From positions 4,723,213-4,787,212 of the forward strand of contig NC_060958.1 of the NCBI RefSeq assembly GCF_910589235.1: a DNA stretch of 64,000 nt. The letters are read 5' to 3'. Below the pieces are notes generated by a model. It searched no databases. It saw nothing but the letters and a program-made list of their open reading frames with translations, and was not told the origin of the DNA. This DNA is from Vespa crabro (lineage: Eukaryota; Arthropoda; Insecta; Hymenoptera; Vespidae). Shown here piece after piece: positions 54,981-64,000 of the stretch (positions are counted from its first letter, which is position 1; each line of letters opens with the position of its first letter). Made by a program: the position numbers and the translations under genes.

Positions 54981-55020
<40 letters not shown>
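54981..55020 (+). repeat. GA microsatellite
   Basis: About 15 GA units, followed by 120 bases of general purine-rich sequence leading to the possible first exon. Confidence 0.9.
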
Positions 55021-55089
55021 AGGGATCAAGGAAGAAAAAAAGAAAAAAGGACCGAGAGAAATGAAAGATACAAAATAAAGAGAGACAAG

Positions 55090-55215
55090 ATGAAGAATAA
55101 GAGAAAGGAAAAAGAAGAGACGGAGAAAGAGTCGCATGTGTTATCTAGCTTAGCTATGGGTGTGTACGTACGTAACTTAACATTGTGTAATTTACACGAG
55201 GCGAATGCGGAGGAG
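55090..55215 (+). CDS. Speculative alternative first exon
   Basis: An ATG at 55090 opens 42 codons, and a second ATG at 55156 opens 20. Both end exactly at GAG|GTAAGA in phase 0, compatible with joining the phase-0 exon at 63126. The encoded N-terminus is Lys/Glu-rich, followed by MGVYVRNLTLCNLHEANAEE. The upstream frame stays open through a GA microsatellite to a stop at 54922, so part of the openness comes from purine-rich sequence without stops. No family is recognised. It needs transcript support. Confidence 0.2.
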
Positions 55216-57340
<2,125 letters not shown>

Positions 57341-57352
57341 ACGTATCTTCAG

Positions 57353-57738
57353 TACGCGTAGCAAGCGTAGAAATATGCCGACTCGTTGTATCAAGGTTCA
57401 TCGCAAGGTCTTTCGGGTCGCGACCCCCTAGCCAGAAATTCCTTTATCTTCATCTTCGCGTTTTTATTACACCCTCTCTGCCGCTGTCTCAGCGTACGGC
57501 ATTGGAAGACGATCAGCTCGATCGATGGGCCTTCGATCCTCTCGGCCTCTTTGAAACGAGTTCCTCGAATAAAATGAAGAGAATAAAGAAGGAAAGAACG
57601 ACGAATATACTCTTTTCTTCGTTTCGAGATTCATCTCACGAGTATCTTGAAAATTATCTCGTGAAATTGTTCGAAGAAAAATATTATATCTTTTATATAT
57701 TCCTTATGATCGATAGTTTGATTGATCTTTCGATATAA
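57353..57738 (+). other. Unexplained open frame after a CT tract
   Basis: After CTTCAG the frame V-R-V-A-S-V-E-I-C-R is open for about 128 codons to TAA. No consensus donor closes it, its phase does not fit the exon at 63126, and the product (ending in a hydrophobic YYIFYIFLMI stretch) is unrecognised. Possibly chance, or a terminal exon of another transcript. Confidence 0.15.
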
Positions 57739-57892
57739 ATGCATATAAAATATCGTATAGATCGGAGTCGAATTGAGTTAAAAATCTCCGAGGATTTTTT
57801 AGTGATCGTTTCCAACGATATACTTACGATCATAGCTCGTATAATTAAGGTTACTTGCAGTTAGCAATTAGAAAATGTTTAGATTCAACTCT

Positions 57893-57895
57893 CTT

Positions 57896-57958
<63 letters not shown>

Positions 57959-57990
57959 ATCTATCTATCTATATATCTATCTATCATCTA
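57893..57990 (+). repeat. Compound CT-CTAT microsatellite
   Basis: Short CT, then about 19 CTAT units with CTTT and ATAT interruptions. Confidence 0.95.
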
Positions 57991-60795
57991 TCTATCTTTC
58001 TCGCACGCGCTCGAATAACGATTTCCTTGGACTCGCCGGAAATCTATAAAATTAACAGTATATTAAAGATATGTTAGAGAAGCGTTATAGAACGGTGCCG
58101 ATACAAGCGAAAGTATAAAACTTAAGAAGATCTATCTTACTCTTTAAAAAATATCCCATACGATCCATGCTTTCCACGTAATAATTGCTTACCGAGGCAT
58201 AGCATAGATGTAACAGCGGATAATAGTGTTAATTGGTTCCTTGAAAAAAAAAAGAACCGTATACTATATAGTGTATGAACTGAGTGAGATAATCGTAGAT
58301 AATATCAAGATATTTACAAGCGTATCAACCAGAATGACCAACGTCTAACTACTTTCAAAACGGACGAAACACGTTTTACAGTAACCTATACATATTTATA
58401 AATATTTCTGTATAAATATACAAATGTATAAATGCAAGTAGTTACGTGCATAATTTTTTATATAAAATATGAAGAATATATATATACACATATTTTTTTA
58501 TATACATACATATATAACTTTTTATTGATTTGTATAATGAAATGTTCTTATAAAACGTTGCGATTCTATGGATCGATGATTTATCGCTCAGAATAACAAG
58601 CAGTAATTTAATTAGAGGACATTATTTGATAATAATCGTAAATCAATAAAGCTTGACTTCCAAAGACGGAAAGAAAACAAGAGTATGTCTGATAAGGCTC
58701 AAATTAAAAAGAAAGAAAGAAAGAAAGGGGAAAAAATGGAAATAATACGATACGCAGTGCAAATATAAGAACGATCGAAGTTCGAAATTCGCATTGGTTA
58801 GATCGACATTGTAATTGTCAGCGTTGTTATTATCGGCTCCACCCATCCTTCTACCATTCAACTTAGAAATTTACAGAGCATGTCGAAATCACGACTCGTC
58901 GTTTGTCGTTGAATTTACGGCACCACAATTTTCTCCTAATCACCTGAGGCAAATCGAAATAGTCATTCGAATGAGATCTGTCTTAATAATATAATTTCCA
59001 TTTAAAATTTATTACAACAACAAAATTATTAATAAAATATATAAAAAAACAAAAAGTGGAAAAAAATCTAAAATATCTGTTATATCGGACGAAAACAAAA
59101 AGAAATTCGAAATCAACGTAATCACTTTTATTCAAAAAAAAAAAGGAAGAAGGAGGACTACGATAAAAGTGTCCTGTGAAATAAAACTGAATAGGGGAAA
59201 AATGAAATGTACGTCCAGACCAAAAAATCGCGAATCAAATTATTGCCTTTTTCTCTCGACTTTCATTTTGAAAGTTCGAACCACGGAGCTTAGGTGACTT
59301 TGATGTCTACAGTGGTCCACGTCCACACGCGTAGAACGCTTAATGAAACGTGTCGTGCGAGCAGCGAGCCGAGCCGCAACATCTGGCGACAAGTGTCACG
59401 TCGACGTTATCTCTCGACATATCGAAGCCAGAAAATGTCTCGACCTCGATCCTCAATCGTCGAGTTAAAAGGACACACACGCTGCTTAATTGTCATTGAA
59501 ACGAACATCATGTATTGATCGTCCTATTAATTTTTTAATTTTTCATTGCTAATAATCGAATGTGTTAAAAAAAAACTAATCAAACTGAATTAAATCTGAA
59601 TTAGAAAAATTATTGGATTATTGGAATTAATTTTTGAAATGTCAAATAATAATTAATTTTATTTATTTATTTCTTTTTTTTTAAAAAGGGAACAGAATTT
59701 CTTCTTCTTTTTTCTTTCTTATTTATGATTAAACAAGATAACAATACATTCTCTGTTTTACAACACAGATAAGTCATTTAAAAAAGTGAATCAAAGCTTT
59801 TGCATTTCTGTCTTACTTTATAGAGTATACTGTTTTCACAGCTTTCGAAGAGAAGTCTCAGAGAAGACGAATATTGTAGATAAAGTTCTAACGGTTGTTG
59901 CTCAAGCAAACATAGTCTTTCCTTTACCACGAAGACGTTAGACTTTACTATGTATGCATACAAAGTCAATAATTATTGTCAGACGCAACAATTTCCTATT
60001 TAATGATTTTAGAAGAAAACAATTTGGAATGAAACGTTTATTATAAAACTACATTTCTATCGGCTATACGAAAGATTATTTATTTTATTTTTTTTTTTTT
60101 TTTCAATCAATAAATATCTATAATATGTTATTTTAATATGTCAGTAATAGTTGACTTATCCTATATATACATACGTACCTATATAAATTGAACATAATCA
60201 AAGACGTTTTAATAGTTATCGTTCGTTTTTATTATCAAAGAAGTTCTTATTGAGAGAGATCAAAAACGATCGAGAAAAGATATCACGAAATGCACACCTC
60301 GTCAGCCTTGAGAACCTTTCAGTCGATTGCTCAGCGAGTTGAAAACGCTCGTCGCTTCCGAAATAGAAAGCTATGGGGCGGATGCGCCTCGCAAACATAA
60401 ACTGACTGGAATAATATTTGTTCGTCTCGCATGACACACCTCTCTCTCTCACGCACACACACACACACACACACATAAACGAATATTCGAGCTTTCCTAC
60501 GTGTAGGAATGAAAGAAAAGCTCTCGTGAAATGACAGAAAATGCAACACGATCAACTAGTTCGAAAATTTGAACAACCAACGAAATAACGTGAGGGAATA
60601 TATTGAACTTCCAAGTTATTTATATGCAAATTCAAGAATACACTTTTGAAATTCATTCGATTTCTCGTATTTCATTCGATGTTCATTAATAAATCAATTT
60701 CAGAATTAATGAATATTTTCAATGATATAGGTTAATGTGTATTCGTCGTCAATATTGTTTGGTCGTCTTATTGGTAATATACTTGGATCTCAAGA
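57991..60795. other. Mostly AT-rich non-coding DNA
   Basis: Unique islands at 58000-58260, 58780-58960 and 59260-59520. CA repeat at 60449-60476. No exon supported. Confidence 0.55.
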
Positions 60796-60992
60796 AACTT
60801 TGAATAATATTACATAATATTTCATCATATTTCAATCATATTAAAATAAATCAAATGCTTAGTTTTATTATAAATATTTAAATCGAATTACAATTTAAAG
60901 AATTCAAAAAATCATTAATTTTTTTAATGTAATATTTATCCTCGACAACAGATTTATAATATAATCGAATTTCAACAAATTTCGCATAATTA

Positions 60993-61042
<50 letters not shown>

Positions 61043-61205
61043 ATAGTATTAACATTTCGTATATTGCATTATACAAATATTAATACTTTGCGTAATAATT
61101 ATATTTCATCATATTTAAAGCACGTAAAAATAAATCAAGTATTTTCGTTTTATTATATAAATTGAATGCAATTGACAATTTATTTGATACAAAGAATTTT
61201 AATAA
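60796..61205. repeat. Diverged tandem duplication, period about 284 bases
   Basis: 60796-60910 and 61084-61205 share ACTTTG, ATATTTCATCATATTT, TAAAATAAATCAA, TTTTATTATA, AATTGACAATTT-like and AAAGAATT blocks in order. A TA array (61001-61035) lies between. Confidence 0.6.
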
Positions 61206-61215
61206 GATGTTGATA

Positions 61216-61260
61216 AATCTGAATATATAAATCCGAATATATAAATCCGAATATATAAAT
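61216..61260. repeat. 14-base minisatellite, unit CCGAATATATAAAT
   Basis: Three copies starting at 61219, 61233 and 61247; the first has CT for CC. Confidence 0.95.
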
Positions 61261-61717
61261 GTTAATAATAATCCGTTATCGTTACCTTTTTCTCATTAAC
61301 ACTTCCTGTTTGTCTTTCACAGAGACGAGACATAGGATGGGCTCATCCGTGCGAGCACTCGTTCTACATTGAAGAGGAGGAGTACCGTAAGGGAGAAGGC
61401 GAAGGAAGAAGGAAGGAAGGATGCCCGCCTCGCAAACCGCCGCCACTGAGCGGCGAAACGAAAGAGTGATGGTCTGTATTACGTCAAACATATATGTATA
61501 TATGCATATGTATAGACGTGTAACCTATATACTACGTCGTTTTAGAAACGATTGCGGTATCTTTCTTACATATATATATATATATATATATACACCCACT
61601 GGCGACGCATGTCTTTTAACACGTTTCATTCACGATCATATGAAATCACTAATCTACATCTAATCGTTTCGATTAATCGTATAATTTATCTTGAAATAAA
61701 ATCATTCATGAATTTTG
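61261..61717. other. Unique GC-rich block, then TA repeat
   Basis: 61300-61480 is GC-richer, with a purine-rich GAAGGAAGAAGG stretch and an ATG at 61421 opening M-P-A-S-Q-T-A-A-T-E-R-R. No consensus donor closes it. TA at 61568-61592. Confidence 0.4.
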
Positions 61718-61955
61718 TTTATATCTTATGAATTTAAAATGTCATTGATAAATATGATAAACATTCGACAATAATTTGTAATAATTTTCGTCCAATTGTT
61801 TTTCATAATTTTTACGATAGACACGAAAATTAATTAAGTATAAATCTACATATACTTTCTGAGATATATGTTACCTTTGGATCTTACGAATTTGAAATTT
61901 CTTTAGTTAATATGATAAACATTGGATAATAATTTGTAATAACATTTATCGAATT
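61718..61955. repeat. Diverged tandem duplication, period about 158 bases
   Basis: 61721-61800 and 61879-61955 share ATCTTAYGAATTTRAAAT, AATATGATAAACATT and ATAATTTGTAATAA in the same order. Confidence 0.65.
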
Positions 61956-62603
61956 TGGTAATATTTAACGCTATAATTAATCGATATACATAATGATTAG
62001 CTAAGAGAATAAATGTGGATACATTTATTTAAGATGATTTCATGTAATAAATTATTACGTAAAAAGCTTAGAAGTTAGTCAATAAGAATTTGTACTTGTT
62101 ATTCTAAATCACGTAAAATCGAATCAATAATCTAAGATTAAATTTAGCCAGGAGAAACGCGTTACGAGTAAGATTACGGTTATTTTGTCGACTTATAAAG
62201 AAGAAATCGAAAGGGGAAGCCTTTCTCTTACATAGATAATCGATGTAAAAACTATCGATTACGATGTTCATGCTCGAAAGGACGAACTGCCAGCGTGATT
62301 CCGCTTCCGTTTAGACAACGAACTTTAAACTTCGTTCAAACGTTATTTTCGATCATATTATATACTTTTATTCCTTCACGTATATAGGGAGAGACTGGAA
62401 AGTGCAAGTGAACGACCAAAGTGCATACAATTCTTATCTCCTACCTCTTTTCTTTCATGCCGTTAGAGTTTTTCGCCCAAAGTATGACGTTAGTCGCATT
62501 AGCGGAATGGCTTATGCAATCGGCATACAATGTATAAGCAGTCTACACGTTTTAAATCGTATCCTGCTTCGAATGACCTCTGTGTATGGCTTCTGTCTTA
62601 TAC
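61956..62603. other. Non-coding DNA upstream of the exon
   Basis: AT-rich, with a GC-richer unique block at 62150-62600. No splice-flanked open frame. Confidence 0.5.
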
Positions 62604-62709
62604 AAGGTGTTTCGAAAATATTGAAGCAAATTAAGTTGAATATTAAAAATATATGAAAAAAATTAACAATGAATAACTTTCATTTTTTTTTTGAATTTAA
62701 AACACCATA
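62604..62709. mobile_element. Possible ~106-base MITE related to the 26.8 kb element
   Basis: CAAGGTGTTTCGAAAATATT at the left and, reverse complemented, TGGTGTTTTAAATTCAAA at the right form a loose inverted repeat preceded by TA on each side. The GGTGTTTYRAAA core resembles the termini at 26816 and 27194. It lies only 417 bases upstream of the coding exon. Confidence 0.35.
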
Positions 62710-63125
62710 AAATATTATAAAAGTATTCTGAATTAAAAAAACAAGACGCTTTGTGAATGTTTAATATTCGCAATATATAAAATGCTAATATTATCAGAAA
62801 ATATGATGTTTGGATCAATTTAATTTTAAAAACACATTTGGAAGTCAAACAAGAAAATCTCAAAAGAATTTAGTATGTACATGTTCATTGATTTAATAAA
62901 AAAAGGACAGGAAACGGATGTGAAAGCGAAGCGATAGTTTTTCGATTAACCAATTTATGTTCTCTGACATACCTTTTCGACGAGCAAAACGAACGGTACC
63001 TGCATTGTTACGCGTATTACGGTCGTTAAACAGTCTCGTTAGAAAATAACATAGACGATCAATCGATCTAAGTTTATTATTATATAAAGAAAAAAAATAT
63101 ATATGTATTAATCAATTGATTACAG
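62710..63125. other. Intron end leading to the exon at 63126
   Basis: AT-rich. The last 60 bases contain ATTAATCAATTGATTACAG, with a plausible branch-point A in ATTAATC. Confidence 0.6.
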
Positions 63126-63314
63126 ATCGCACATGAACCACCAAAATTGAAAACAACTTTAAAAATACCACCGAAACAAGCGACCAATCCTCTTCAATTT
63201 GTCAAAGTTGGACCATGTTCTTTGTATCGTACGGCACAAGAACAATTGCAAAAAGTGCAAGAAGTCAAGAAGATTAAACAGGAAGTTCGAGATGATCCGG
63301 AAGATTGGCAATCG
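63126..63314 (+). CDS. smash: Internal coding exon of an LMO7/LIMCH1-family protein (smash-like)
   Basis: Seen: a TTGATTACAG acceptor precedes the exon and TCG|GTAAGA closes it. The 189 bases give 63 codons, phase 0 at both ends. The peptide starts IAHEPPKLK, has a proline/lysine-rich stretch, then NPLQFVKVGPCSLYRTAQEQ and a charged helix ending in DDPEDWQS. The frame stays open past the donor only to a stop at about 63330, as expected of an intron. Known: LMO7/LIMCH1 proteins carry a conserved DUF4757 region rich in charged residues and tryptophans; Drosophila smallish is a junction-associated LIM protein that binds Bazooka and Src42A and affects cell-cortex tension. Inference: this exon carries the N-terminal half of the DUF4757 region, since it joins in frame to the next exon at the W-Q-x2-L-x2-W-K motif. 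No upstream exon is identifiable within 63 kb. Family assignment rests on remembered motifs, not on a search. Confidence 0.8.
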
Positions 63315-63547
63315 GTAAGAATTTCGAAATAAATTAATAAATAATAATAAACAAATATGTTTATCGATATATAATTAACAAATATATCAACATAAGAACG
63401 ACATGGACGACACAAAAAGTACTTATATCTAATTAGATATAACGATATCTAATTTATTAGATAATATGTAAAATCTTTAATCCTTATTTAATCGCTTATA
63501 TAATGTAAAATATAATATAATAATAAAAAATGAATGTCGTATTATAG
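63315..63547 (+). other. Short intron between the two smash-like exons
   Basis: A GTAAGA donor and a TATTATAG acceptor bound 233 AT-rich bases with stops in all frames. Both neighbouring exons are phase 0, so the reading frame passes through unchanged when it is removed. Confidence 0.85.
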
Positions 63548-63835
63548 AATCTAGACAATTGGAAGAGCAGTCGAAGGAAGCGCCAAGAACACATAATCGA
63601 GCGAGTGGTAGAGGTTAAAAAACTAGAACTCGAAGAACACGATAGACAACGACGTCGAAGTAAAACCTTCTCGGAAATGATGGAAGAGCGAGGTAACAGA
63701 GGTCGGAAATTGAGTATTAGTCTGGCCATGTATCACGAAGAGGATGCAAACGATTTAAGCGACCTTGGAATCGGTACCAGTAGTGGCAAAAGTTCAATCA
63801 GTGGTGATACTCACGACGATGCTCACAGTGTTCTC
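63548..63835 (+). CDS. smash: Internal coding exon with the core DUF4757 motif (smash-like)
   Basis: Seen: an acceptor ATTATAG and a donor CTC|GTAAGT bound 288 bases (96 codons), phase 0 at both ends. The peptide begins NLDNWKSSRRKRQEHIIERV, runs through a Lys/Glu/Arg-rich predicted helix with RRRSKTFSEMMEERG near its middle, then turns acidic and Ser/Gly-rich (DLSDLGIGTSSGKSSISGDT). Known: human LIMCH1 and LMO7 have a matching W-x3-L-x2-W-K-x2-R-R block followed by a coiled-coil stretch and an S-K-T-F-x-E-M motif. Inference: with the preceding exon this is the DUF4757 domain of the insect LMO7 homologue, smallish. The LIM domain expected at the C-terminus must lie beyond the window. The Ser/Thr-rich tail is probably flexible linker. 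The protein family is fairly secure; the exact orthologue name less so. Confidence 0.82.
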
Positions 63836-64000
63836 GTAAGTATTTCAATTATTTCAATTGAATTTATTACGTTAAATATTTAGCATATAAATCATAATAT
63901 TTCATTAAATTATATTGAATACAAATATAAGTTTCAAGATGAACGATCGTTGATATTAAATAAATAAAAGATTACTCGTAATTTTGTTAAATAAATCAGA
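63836..64000 (+). other. Start of the next intron
   Basis: It begins with a GTAAGT consensus donor directly after the DUF4757 exon. The remaining 165 bases are AT-rich with stops in all frames and hold no acceptor followed by an open frame. Confidence 0.75.

Noticed and set aside
61421..61480. ATG-started frame M-P-A-S-Q-T-A-A-T as an alternative first exon
   Set aside because: The only phase-0 donor-like site is ATG|GTCTGT, which is poor. Less convincing than the candidate at 55 kb.

Overview
The window looks like animal, probably insect, nuclear DNA. It is AT-rich, contains dozens of long microsatellites (CT/GA, TA, ATT, CTAT, GTAT, CTTCT), and has a few CpG-containing unique islands between them. 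It also carries mariner-type and hAT-type transposon remnants and spliced coding exons. A hymenopteran (bee, wasp or ant) is my best guess from overall texture plus the mariner/MITE content; nothing in the sequence proves the order.

Only two coding exons are convincing, both on the + strand at the right edge: 63126-63314 and 63548-63835. Each is phase 0 at both ends, and they are separated by a 233-base AT-rich intron. The joined reading frame carries the W-x3-L-x2-W-K-x2-R-R and SKTF-x-E-M-x-E-R signatures of the DUF4757 region of the LMO7/LIMCH1 family, whose Drosophila member is smallish (smash). The rest of the protein lies to the right of the window.

Everything to the left (1-63125) holds no exon I can defend and is best read as one very long intron or 5' region of that gene. 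Two sites on the same strand as the exons, at 16409|16410 and 40657|40658, join a 3' splice site directly to a 5' splice site (TTTCAG|GTGAGT). That is the signature of recursive splicing ('ratchet points'). They would divide the intron into steps of at least 16.4, 24.2 and 22.5 kb. This is the most interesting signal in the window.

Mobile DNA comprises: a decayed 1,217-base mariner (34657-35873) sitting at the exact centre of a ~110-130-base inverted repeat; an 82-base MITE with ends very like human MADE1/Hsmar1 (4806-4887); a 126-base mini-mariner (41273-41398); a 389-base hAT-like MITE (20159-20547); a 379-base MITE with GGGTGT ends (26816-27194); and a possible smaller relative (62604-62709). 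Three diverged tandem duplications (12111-12440, 60796-61205, 61718-61955) and several short minisatellites were also seen. A handful of perfect palindromes lie in CpG-containing islands and are candidate regulatory elements. No tRNA, rRNA, CRISPR array or recognisable microRNA was found.
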